The notes beneath the pieces were generated by a model that saw only the letters and a list, made by a program, of their open reading frames with translations, was not told the origin of the DNA and made no database searches. From Calothrix brevissima NIES-22 (GTDB taxonomy: Bacteria; Cyanobacteriota; Cyanobacteriia; Cyanobacteriales; Nostocaceae), in the NCBI RefSeq assembly GCF_002367995.1, contig NZ_AP018207.1:3781083-3845082 (forward strand): a stretch of DNA of 64,000 nt, written 5' to 3'. Positions 15,751-23,966 of the stretch are shown piece after piece (the stretch's first letter is position 1; the number at the start of each line of letters is the position of its first letter). The translations under genes and the position numbers were made by a program.

Positions 15751-15765
15751 TCGGAGTAAGAATAT

Positions 15766-16560
15766 ATGCCAGTCGTTTCATTGGCTCAGATGATGGAGTC
15801 AGGGGTTCACTTTGGGCATCAGACCCGCCGTTGGAACCCAAAAATGTCTCCGTACATTTATACTTCCCGCAATGGTGTACATATTATCGACTTGGTGCAA
15901 ACTGCCCAGTTGATGGAAGATGCATATGCTTATATGCGTACACAGGCAGAACAAGGTAAGAAATTCCTCTTTGTCGGTACTAAGCGACAAGCAGCAGGAA
16001 TTATTGCCCAAGAAGCTAGTCGTTGTGGTTCCCACTACATCAACCAACGTTGGTTGGGTGGAATGCTCACCAACTGGACAACTATTAAAACCCGTGTAGA
16101 CCGTCTCAAAGATTTGGAACGCCGCGAAGAAAGCGGAGCATTGGACTTGTTGCCGAAAAAAGAAGCTTCAATGTTACGCCGGGAAATGGCGAAGCTACAA
16201 AAATATTTGGGCGGGATTAAAACCATGCGGAAAGTTCCCGATGTGGTGGTAATTGTAGACCAACGCCGGGAGTATAACGCAGTTCAAGAATGTCAAAAAT
16301 TGGGAATTCCCATTGTATCGATGTTAGATACAAACTGTGACCCCGATGTCGTAGATATTCCTATCCCAGCAAATGACGACGCTATCAGATCTATTAAGCT
16401 GATCGTTGGTAAATTGGCGGATGCGATTTATGAAGGTCGTCATGGTCAGTTAGATGCTGAAGAGGATTATGAAGATTACGAAGGTGCTGAAGAAGACTAT
16501 GACTATGACGACACTGAGTTGTCTGGTACATACGCAAGCGATGACGAAGACGAAGAATAA
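15766..16560 (+). CDS. rpsB: 30S ribosomal protein S2
   Basis: A 264-residue S2 with clear family blocks: [38 protein letters not shown] and [16 protein letters not shown]2 joins the 30S subunit late and helps bind S1. The last about 35 residues are an acidic tail ([20 protein letters not shown]), typical of cyanobacterial S2 and absent in E. coli. The start ATG 15766 has GGAG at 15753-15756. It is followed by tsf after 155 bp, the usual gene order. Confidence 0.97.
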   Translation: MPVVSLAQMMESGVHFGHQTRRWNPKMSPYIYTSRNGVHIIDLVQTAQLMEDAYAYMRTQAEQGKKFLFVGTKRQAAGIIAQEASRCGSHYINQRWLGGMLTNWTTIKTRVDRLKDLERREESGALDLLPKKEASMLRREMAKLQKYLGGIKTMRKVPDVVVIVDQRREYNAVQECQKLGIPIVSMLDTNCDPDVVDIPIPANDDAIRSIKLIVGKLADAIYEGRHGQLDAEEDYEDYEGAEEDYDYDDTELSGTYASDDEDEE

Positions 16561-16570
16561 TTAGTTAAAA

Positions 16571-16612
16571 AATGAAGTATGAAAAGTTAAAAATAAAATT
16601 TCATACTTCATT
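16571..16612 (+). terminator. Long hairpin between rpsB and tsf, possible attenuator
   Basis: Perfect 14-bp A+T-rich arms, AATGAAGTATGAAA and TTTCATACTTCATT, separated by 14 bases. There is no T-run after it, so it may act as an mRNA stabiliser or a partial terminator that sets the S2 to EF-Ts ratio. Confidence 0.45.
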
Positions 16613-16715
16613 ACTTGACAATTGATCGTTTTTTGATCCCCAGCCCTGAGTAAGATAGAAATACTCAACACCCGTGAGCGATTACAACTCGAGGTCAACT
16701 AGGAATTGAGGCAAC

Positions 16716-17660
16716 ATGGCGGCAATATCTGCAAAACTAGTCCAAGAGCTACGCCAAAAAACCAATGCTGGCATGATGGACTGCAAAAAAGCACTAACAG
16801 AAACTGATGGCGATATCGAAAAAGCCATAGATTGGTTGCGGCAAAAGGGCATCGCTAAAGGTGGTACAAAAGGCGATCGCGTTGCAGCTGAAGGTCTAGT
16901 AGAGACTTACATAGAGTCAAATTCTCAAGTAGGTGTACTGATAGAAGTCAACTGCCAAACCGATTTTGTTGCCCGTAACGATGCTTTTAAGGCTTTAGTG
17001 AAAAATCTGGCAAAACAAGCGATCGCAGCTGATAGCGTTGAAGCTTTATTAGCTCAACCCTACACTGAAGATGCAAGTGTAACTGTCGATGAATTCATTA
17101 AGCAAACTATTACTCAGCTTGGTGAAAATATCCAAGTACGCCGCTTTGTCAATTTTTCCATCGCCGAAGGCAAATCCGGTATAGTAGACAGCTATATTCA
17201 CACTGGTGGTCGAGTTGGTGTATTAGTTGAAGTAGAATCTGAAACTAATGCAGTAGTTGGTAATGAAGAGTTACAAACTTTAGCACGGAACACTGCCATG
17301 CAAATAGCTGCTTGCCCCAACGTGGAATTTGTCAGTGTCAGCGAAATCCCGGCTGAAGTTGCTGAAAAAGAAAAAGAAGTAGAATTGGGGCGGGACGATT
17401 TAGCTAACAAGCCACAGAACGTCAAAGAAAAGATTGTTCAAGGACGGATTGAAAAACGTCTTAAAGAGTTGGCTTTGCTAGATCAGCCTTTCATTCGCGA
17501 TCAAAGCATTTCTGTGGAAGACTTGGTGAAGCAAGTTAAGTCTAAACTAGGTCAAGACATCACAATTAAACGCTTTGTGCGCTATGTACTAGGTGAAGGC
17601 ATTGAAAAGCAAGAAAGCAACTTTGCTGACGAAGTCGCTGCTCAAATAGGTGCTAAATAA
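16716..17660 (+). CDS. tsf: Translation elongation factor Ts
   Basis: A 314-residue EF-Ts, the nucleotide exchange factor for EF-Tu. The N-terminal UBA-like domain reads [20 protein letters not shown], followed by [12 protein letters not shown], then the core motif [16 protein letters not shown] (about residues 73-88). A second core segment [16 protein letters not shown] follows. The ending [14 protein letters not shown] is typical. Length is near that of other bacterial factors, with no extra S1 domains. It is cotranscribed with rpsB or partly separated from it by the hairpin at 16571-16612. Two hairpin terminators follow. Confidence 0.97.
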   Translation: MAAISAKLVQELRQKTNAGMMDCKKALTETDGDIEKAIDWLRQKGIAKGGTKGDRVAAEGLVETYIESNSQVGVLIEVNCQTDFVARNDAFKALVKNLAKQAIAADSVEALLAQPYTEDASVTVDEFIKQTITQLGENIQVRRFVNFSIAEGKSGIVDSYIHTGGRVGVLVEVESETNAVVGNEELQTLARNTAMQIAACPNVEFVSVSEIPAEVAEKEKEVELGRDDLANKPQNVKEKIVQGRIEKRLKELALLDQPFIRDQSISVEDLVKQVKSKLGQDITIKRFVRYVLGEGIEKQESNFADEVAAQIGAK

Positions 17661-17724
17661 TTTAGTCATTCTTACAAAGTTGAGGCAGTCCGTTGGCGGG
17701 GTTCCCCCGCTTAAAGGAACTGCA

Positions 17725-17765
17725 GTCTGAGCGCCGGAAGCCGGCGCTCAGACTTTGCGCTTTTT
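17725..17765 (+). terminator. Strong intrinsic terminator after tsf
   Basis: Perfect 13-bp G+C-rich arms GTCTGAGCGCCGG / CCGGCGCTCAGAC with a 3-base loop, then TTTGCGCTTTTTC. It lies 65 bp after the tsf stop. Confidence 0.85.
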
Positions 17766-17821
17766 CATTAGTTATTTGTTATTAGTATTAACAACAAATG
17801 ACTAAAGATAAATAGCTTGTT

Positions 17822-17864
17822 AAAATACAGGTCAAGCAGAGTCTGCTGACCTGTATTTTTTTTT
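17822..17864 (+). terminator. Second strong terminator, downstream of tsf
   Basis: Arms AAAATACAGGTCA-AGCAGA and TCTGC-TGACCTGTATTTT form a long hairpin followed by a run of nine T. It is a textbook intrinsic terminator only 57 bp after the first. It may be a backup, or it may end a separate short RNA started between the two. Confidence 0.8.
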
Positions 17865-17959
17865 GAGAATTTTTATTTTGATAAATTCCGAGTTAATACT
17901 GTAGTCCTAAACAATTTAGGGCTAAGGGACATCCAATTTTTTAAATACCCAATCAATTT

Positions 17960-18015
17960 GTAGTGCGAGCGTCTCGCTCGCTTTAGAACAACAGCGAGCA
18001 AGATGCTCGCACTAC
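17960..18015. repeat. GTAGTGCGAGC...GCTCGCACTAC inverted repeat
   Basis: Eleven-bp perfect outer arms, with internal GCGAGC repeats that can also pair (GAGCGTCTCGCTC). Outer partially inverted AAGGGACAT / AGTCCCT flanks extend it to about 17920-18052. It is a dispersed palindromic type element with no coding potential. Confidence 0.75.
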
Positions 18016-18143
18016 GGAAATATGGGTAATTTATTTTTTGTAAGTCCCTAAATTTTCGACTGCAATTAACAATTCAAAATTCAAAAATGACTAATGACCA
18101 ATGAAAATTGTACAGATGTGATTCATCGCGTCTCTCATGACCA

Positions 18144-21140
18144 ATGATAAACCACTCACTATATCTACTGATGGGATTTTTGGCGATCGCTTTCTTCAAC
18201 TATCCCGCAGTAGCACAGATTACTCAAGATAATACTCTCGGTACAGAAAGTTCAGTAATTACACCCAACGTGACGATTAAAGGTGCAACTGCTGACCGCA
18301 TAGATGGCGGCGCAATTCGCGACACAAATTTATTTCACAGTTTTCAAGAATTTAATATTGAAGAGGGCAAAACAGTTTATTTTGCTAATCCTACGGGAAT
18401 TACTCATATTTTTAGCCGGATAACGGGCAGTAATTCCTCAAATATTCTCGGCACTTTAGGCGTAGATGGCAATGCAAATTTATTCTTAATTAATCCGAAT
18501 GGTATAGTTTTTGGGCGCAATGCCAAATTAGATATTAACGGTTCATTTATAGCGAGTACAGCTAGTAGCCTTAAATTTGTTGATGGTTATCAATTCAGTA
18601 CTGCTGTATCTTCCACAAAACCACTGTTAACTGTTAGCGCTCCCATTGGCTTACAATTTGGGGCGAATCCGGGAAGTATCGTTAATCGTGCAGTTAATGG
18701 TTTGGAAGTTCAGCCAGAAAAAACTTTAGCTTTGGTTGGTGGTGATGTCATTCTCGAAGCGGGAATTGTCCGGGCGATTGATGGACGAATTGAGTTAGGG
18801 AGTGTTGCGGGTAATAGTTTAGTAAATCTCACACCAATAGTTACTGGCTATAGTCTTGGCTATCAAGGCGTTTCAGATTTCCAAAATATTTCTCTCTCAC
18901 AACAAGCTAACGTTGTCACCAGTGGTAACACTGGCGGTTACATTCAAGTACAGAGCCGTCGTTTGCAGATGAGCGATGGTTCTAAAATTCAAATAAATAC
19001 CTTAGGAACAGGAACAGGTAGCAGTTTGACTGTGAATGCTACTGATTCCATAGAAGTAATAGGATCTGCAATTAACAGTCAGAATCTTAGCAGTATAGCC
19101 ACTACAACTAATAGCACTGGGGATGGAGCTTCCTTAATTATTAATACTCCTGTGTTAAAAATTCGCGATGGGGCACAAGTTTATACTTTCACTAATAGGC
19201 AAGGAAAAGGTGGAAATTTGACCGTTAATGTGCCTAATTCCGTAGAATTAAGCGGCACAGGTCTGTATCCTAGCGTGTTGATAGCTGTGACTCAAGGACC
19301 AGGAAATGCAGGGACATTGACGATTAATACTCCTGTGTTGCTGATTCGTGATGGTGCAGAAGCTTCATCTAGCACCATATCAGATGGTCGAGGAGGAAAT
19401 GTTATTGTCAATGCTTCGGAATTAATTCAAGTAATTGGTGTTTCTGCCAATAATAAGCCTAGTGCATTAATCGCTGTGACTCAAGGTCAAGGTGATGCAG
19501 GTTCTTTAACCATTAATACTCCTGTGTTACAAGTCTTGGATGGTGCGCAGGTTTCATCTTCAACTCGTTACTTCGGTAAGGGGGGAAATTTAACTGTGAA
19601 TGCGGCAAAATTAGTCCAAGTCAGGGGAAGTGCAGCGAATGGTCAATCGGCTCTCTTAGTTTCGCAAACTGAAGGTAAAGGTGATGCAGGTTCTTTAACA
19701 ATTAATACGCCTGTATTTCAAATTTTAGATGGGGCGCAGGTGGGGTCTGGTACTTTTGGGGCGGGGAAGGGCGGAAGTTCGACTATCAATGCTACTGAAT
19801 TAGTCCAAATTCGCGGGACTACACCTAACAATCAGCGTTCCAGTGGTTTATTCGCTTCCACCAGACAAACAGGTGATGCGGGTTCTTTAACAATTAATAC
19901 GCCTGTATTGCAAATTTTAGATGGGGCGCTGATTTCCGCTAGCACTTTCGGTTCTGGGCGGGGGGGAACTGTAGCAGTTAATGCTTCTAAATCTGTAGAA
20001 GTAATTGGTACTTCCGCTAATGGTCTAAATCCTAGCAAAATAGACGTACAAGCTAACCGTAGAGCTACAGGAGACGCTGGCGCTTTAACTATCACCGCCC
20101 CTGTGTTACTGGTTCGGGATGGCGGACAAATTTCCACTAACACCTTTGGTTTGGGAAAAGCGGGAACTTTAACGATTAATGCTTCCCAATTAGTGCAACT
20201 TACAGGAACCTCAGCTAATCAACAAATTCCTAGCGGTTTGTTTGCACAAACTGAAAATCAAGGTGATGGGGGTTCTTTGACGATACAAACCCCTGAGTTA
20301 CTAATATCACAGGGAGCGCAGGCTACAGTTGGTAGTAAAGGTGAAGGAATTGCAGGTAATTTGAGCATTACCGCCGATAAAATCAGGCTGGATAATAGCA
20401 AAATTACAGCCCAAACTAGCTCGACAAATGGCGGTAATATCACTTTAGATATCAAAGACTTTCTATTACTGCGCCACAATAGCCAAATCTCAACAACTGC
20501 GGGAACTGCAAATGCTGGCGGGGATGGTGGAAACATTACAATTCAGGCTCCATTTATTGTCAGCGTTGCGCAAGAAAATAGTGATATCACCGCCGATGCT
20601 TTTCAAGGTCGAGGGGGAAAGATTAATATTTCTACCCAAGGCGTTTTTGGGTTGCAGTTTCGCGAACGACAAACTGATTTAAGTGATATCACTGCTAGTT
20701 CACAATTTGGGGTTGCGGGTATTGTGGAAATCAGCAATGCAGATGTCGATCCTTCTCAAGGCTTGACAGAATTACCCAAAGATGTAGTAAATGTAGCGGG
20801 ATTAATTAATCAAAATCTTTGTGTAGCTGCGAGTCAGGGTAGCGAATTTATTGTTACAGGTCGTGGTGGTTTACCTGCTTCACCCCGCGAAGTCTTAAAC
20901 CCAGACACAGCTTGGGAGGATTGGCGAATAGTACAACCAGAGGGTTTATCAACAACAGCAGCTATTACTAGCCATCAGCAACAGCATCAACCAGATAATG
21001 CAGCAAAAATTGTTGAAGCTCAAGGTTGGGTGAAAGGGGTGGATGGTGCGGTGAATTTGATTGCTGAACCTGTGGTAGTTACACCTAAAGCTAGTTGGTT
21101 TAATGCGCCCAATTGTCAGGGTTTGAGGGAAAAAGCATGA
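18144..21140 (+). CDS. Two-partner-secretion exoprotein TpsA1 (filamentous haemagglutinin-type)
   Basis: A 998-residue secreted protein. A signal peptide (about residues 1-25, ending AVAQ) precedes a TPS/haemagg_act domain (about 26-150) with NLFHSFQEFNI, ANPTGITHIFSRITG and NLFLINPNGIVFG. The passenger is a beta-helix with seven recognisable repeats of about 70 residues (LTINTPVLQILDGAQV, then GKGG). The C terminus carries CVAASQGSEFIVTGRGGLP and a final NC pair. It is exported across the outer membrane by a TpsB pore, most likely the one at 26801-28582. The ATG at 18144 lies next to a TCATGACCAATGA repeat. The CHAT gene starts inside its stop codon (ATGA). Confidence 0.88.
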   Translation: MINHSLYLLMGFLAIAFFNYPAVAQITQDNTLGTESSVITPNVTIKGATADRIDGGAIRDTNLFHSFQEFNIEEGKTVYFANPTGITHIFSRITGSNSSNILGTLGVDGNANLFLINPNGIVFGRNAKLDINGSFIASTASSLKFVDGYQFSTAVSSTKPLLTVSAPIGLQFGANPGSIVNRAVNGLEVQPEKTLALVGGDVILEAGIVRAIDGRIELGSVAGNSLVNLTPIVTGYSLGYQGVSDFQNISLSQQANVVTSGNTGGYIQVQSRRLQMSDGSKIQINTLGTGTGSSLTVNATDSIEVIGSAINSQNLSSIATTTNSTGDGASLIINTPVLKIRDGAQVYTFTNRQGKGGNLTVNVPNSVELSGTGLYPSVLIAVTQGPGNAGTLTINTPVLLIRDGAEASSSTISDGRGGNVIVNASELIQVIGVSANNKPSALIAVTQGQGDAGSLTINTPVLQVLDGAQVSSSTRYFGKGGNLTVNAAKLVQVRGSAANGQSALLVSQTEGKGDAGSLTINTPVFQILDGAQVGSGTFGAGKGGSSTINATELVQIRGTTPNNQRSSGLFASTRQTGDAGSLTINTPVLQILDGALISASTFGSGRGGTVAVNASKSVEVIGTSANGLNPSKIDVQANRRATGDAGALTITAPVLLVRDGGQISTNTFGLGKAGTLTINASQLVQLTGTSANQQIPSGLFAQTENQGDGGSLTIQTPELLISQGAQATVGSKGEGIAGNLSITADKIRLDNSKITAQTSSTNGGNITLDIKDFLLLRHNSQISTTAGTANAGGDGGNITIQAPFIVSVAQENSDITADAFQGRGGKINISTQGVFGLQFRERQTDLSDITASSQFGVAGIVEISNADVDPSQGLTELPKDVVNVAGLINQNLCVAASQGSEFIVTGRGGLPASPREVLNPDTAWEDWRIVQPEGLSTTAAITSHQQQHQPDNAAKIVEAQGWVKGVDGAVNLIAEPVVVTPKASWFNAPNCQGLREKA

Positions 21141-23758
21141 AGTTTTGGCGGTTGATATTAATTGCTAGTTTGAGTTTGCTACTTAGCTTGGGTTCCTCAA
21201 CTTTATTTGCGGTGAATGCTGAAGATTCCGCGATCGCACTTTTGCAACAGGGTAAAAAATATTATGATGCTCAACAGTTTGCCCAAGCTGCGCAAACACT
21301 ACAACAGGCGTTAAAAATTTCCCAAAATACTAAAGATATCCTTCAGCAAGCCCAAGCTTTAACTTTTACATCTTTAGCCCAGCAAAAACTAGGACAATGG
21401 CAACCAGCACAAGCAGCAATTAATCAAAGCTTGTCGTTATTAAAAGATTTACCACCCAGCCTCCAGGTTAATCAAGCCCGTGCCCAAGCCGAGAATGCGC
21501 AAGCACATTTACAACTAGCCACAGGTAACGGGGAAGCGGCTTTAGCAGCTTGGCAGAATGCAGAATTATTATATAGCCAAGCAAGCGATCGCACTGGCGT
21601 TATGGGTAGCCAGATGAATCAAGCTTTAGCGATGCAATCTTTAGGGCTGTACCGTCGCGCCAGCAAGATTTTAACCCAGCTAGAACAACAAATTCAGCAA
21701 CAACCAGATTCTGAGTTTAAGGTAACTGGTTTGCTCAATTTGGGCAATATTTACCGCCAAGTGAGGGATTTAGAACAGTCTCAGAAGATTTTACAGAATA
21801 GTTTAGCGATCGCGCAACGAGTTGGCTTACCCCAAGCTGAAAGTCAAGTTTTACTCGCTTTAGGTAATACTGAGGTAGTTTTAGCCAAAAGAGCAAAAGC
21901 AGTTAATGATACAGAATTTATTCAGCAATATATTAAACAAGGCTTAAATCGCTATCAACAAGCAGAGCAAATTACTACTTCACAATTAATCAAAGCTCAA
22001 GCCAAGCTTAATCAATTTGCTGTCTTAATTGAAAGCCAAGAATTTTCATCTATTACTAATTTAATCCCAGAAATTACTAATGCTCTCCAGGAATTACCTC
22101 CTAGCCGCTCTGCTATTTATGCTCGCGTAAACTTTGCCCAGAACCTGATTAAATTCAATCCTGATTATTCCGAAATTCAGCCCATATTAAATACCGCAAT
22201 TGCCCAATCAAAAAATTTAGCAGATAAACGAGCAGAATCATATGCTCTTGGTATTTTTGGCGAATTCTATGAAAAAATATCTGCATGGGAAAAGGCACAA
22301 AAATTTACCCAATCTGCTCTAATAATTGCCCAAGCAAATAATGCATCAGATATTGCTTATCAATGGCAATGGCAAATGGGCAGAATTCTCCAAAATCAGG
22401 CGGAAAAAACCACAAATAAGCGGGACGCCAACCCCGAAGCGATTAAATATTACACTCAAGCTTTTAATACTCTCAAGGATTTACGCAGCGATTTAGTTGC
22501 TCTGAATCCAGAAATTCAATTTTCTTTTCGAGAAACTGTAGAACCTGTATATAGACAATTAGTTGATTTATTTTTGCGTTCTTCTGAACCCAGCCGAGAA
22601 GATTTAAAGCAAGCTCGCAATATTATGGAATCTCTACAATTAGCTGAATTAGATAATTTCTTTGGCGATGCTTGTGCTAAACCAGTAGCAGTAAATATTG
22701 ATGATTTAGACCCTAACGCCGCAGTTATTTATCCAATTATCCTACCAGATAGATTAGAGGTAATTATTAAATTACCAGGTGTTGATAATTTACGTCACTA
22801 TGCCAATCAAAATGTTTCGCCAATGCAAGTAGATGAAACAGTTCAACAACTGCGACAATCTGCTGAAAAAATAATTAGTAGCCTTTTTCGCTTTAAAAAA
22901 CAATCTCAACAATTATATAACTGGTTAATTAAACCTTTTGAAACCGAGTTAGAAATCACTAATAATCGCGAACAAAGTCAAATTAAAAACTTAGTATTTA
23001 TTTTAGATGGTTCGCTGCGAAATTTACCTATGTCTATGCTTTATGGCGGAAAAAATTATTTAATAGAAAGATATGCAGTCAGCGTCACATCAGGATTGCA
23101 ATTACTAGAACCGAAACCTTTAAAAAGAGAAAATTTAAATGTTTTAATTGCTGGTGCTACTGATGCTCCTAGCTTCCAAAAAGCAGGTTTAGGAACTATA
23201 GAGAGCGTCGCTTTAGAATTAACAGGAATAAAACAAAGAGTGCCCCATAGCCAAATTCTAGAAAATAAAAAATTTATTCAAGAGAATATCCGTCAAGAAA
23301 TTAATTCCCATACTTTTAATGTTGTTCACTTAGCAACTCACGGTAAATTTAGTTCCAATCCAGAGGAAACCTATATTTTAGATTGGCAAGCCCAAATTCG
23401 CGTTAAAGATTTAAATGAATTACTACGTTTAGATTATCCCCGAATGCACAAGCCAATTGAATTACTAATTCTCAGTGCTTGTGAAACAGCTAAAGGTGAT
23501 AATCGCGCTGCTTTGGGATTAGCAGGAATAGCAATTAGCGCTGGCGCGCGTAGTACTCTCGCCGCAGTTTGGCAAGTTAATGATGCTTCCACGGCTGAAT
23601 TTATGATTAGGTTTTACCAGGAACTTAATAAACCTCACATTACTAAAGCAGAAGCATTGCGTAATGTGCAATTAGCTTTTCTTCATCAGTTTCCTAACAC
23701 AGATTTTCATCGTCCCTATCATTGGGCATCTTTTATTTTGGTAGGGAATTGGTTGTAA
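21137..23758 (+). CDS. Secreted TPR-CHAT caspase-like protein (CHAT1)
   Basis: An 873-residue protein. The start is placed at 21137, whose ATG overlaps the TpsA1 stop (ATGA), and gives a clean signal peptide (MKFWRLILIASLSLLLSLGS). About residues 30-430 are TPR-like helical repeats. The C-terminal CHAT domain (about 560-873) has the clan-CD catalytic pair: His at about 734 in VVHLATHGKFSS and Cys at about 782 in LLILSACETAKGD, and ends YHWASFILVGNW. CHAT domains are relatives of caspases and separase. Secretion signal and coupling to TpsA1 suggest it acts on, or is activated with, the exported adhesin outside the cytoplasm; that is inference. Confidence 0.87.
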   Translation: MKFWRLILIASLSLLLSLGSSTLFAVNAEDSAIALLQQGKKYYDAQQFAQAAQTLQQALKISQNTKDILQQAQALTFTSLAQQKLGQWQPAQAAINQSLSLLKDLPPSLQVNQARAQAENAQAHLQLATGNGEAALAAWQNAELLYSQASDRTGVMGSQMNQALAMQSLGLYRRASKILTQLEQQIQQQPDSEFKVTGLLNLGNIYRQVRDLEQSQKILQNSLAIAQRVGLPQAESQVLLALGNTEVVLAKRAKAVNDTEFIQQYIKQGLNRYQQAEQITTSQLIKAQAKLNQFAVLIESQEFSSITNLIPEITNALQELPPSRSAIYARVNFAQNLIKFNPDYSEIQPILNTAIAQSKNLADKRAESYALGIFGEFYEKISAWEKAQKFTQSALIIAQANNASDIAYQWQWQMGRILQNQAEKTTNKRDANPEAIKYYTQAFNTLKDLRSDLVALNPEIQFSFRETVEPVYRQLVDLFLRSSEPSREDLKQARNIMESLQLAELDNFFGDACAKPVAVNIDDLDPNAAVIYPIILPDRLEVIIKLPGVDNLRHYANQNVSPMQVDETVQQLRQSAEKIISSLFRFKKQSQQLYNWLIKPFETELEITNNREQSQIKNLVFILDGSLRNLPMSMLYGGKNYLIERYAVSVTSGLQLLEPKPLKRENLNVLIAGATDAPSFQKAGLGTIESVALELTGIKQRVPHSQILENKKFIQENIRQEINSHTFNVVHLATHGKFSSNPEETYILDWQAQIRVKDLNELLRLDYPRMHKPIELLILSACETAKGDNRAALGLAGIAISAGARSTLAAVWQVNDASTAEFMIRFYQELNKPHITKAEALRNVQLAFLHQFPNTDFHRPYHWASFILVGNWL

Positions 23759-23794
23759 TAAGTAGAGTGATTTAAAAGATAGCTGGTGAGGGCT

Positions 23795-23845
23795 GTCATT
23801 AGTCATTAGTCATTAGTCATTTGTCATTAGTCATTTGTCATTTGT
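23795..23845. repeat. GTCATTA/GTCATTT heptamer array
   Basis: Seven head-to-tail units between the convergent CHAT1 and CHAT2 genes. The preceding bases (23760-23794) match 9108-9146. After it come imperfect TACCTTTGCGTTAA repeats (about 23875-23930). Confidence 0.9.
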
Positions 23846-23966
23846 GAAAGATATAGACTTAAAAAAACTCTGCGTACCTTTGCGTTAACCTTAGCGTACC
23901 TTTGCGTTAAAAAAAGCATACCTTTGTACAAATGAATTTAATCAAATGACTCTACCCCAAAAACAG

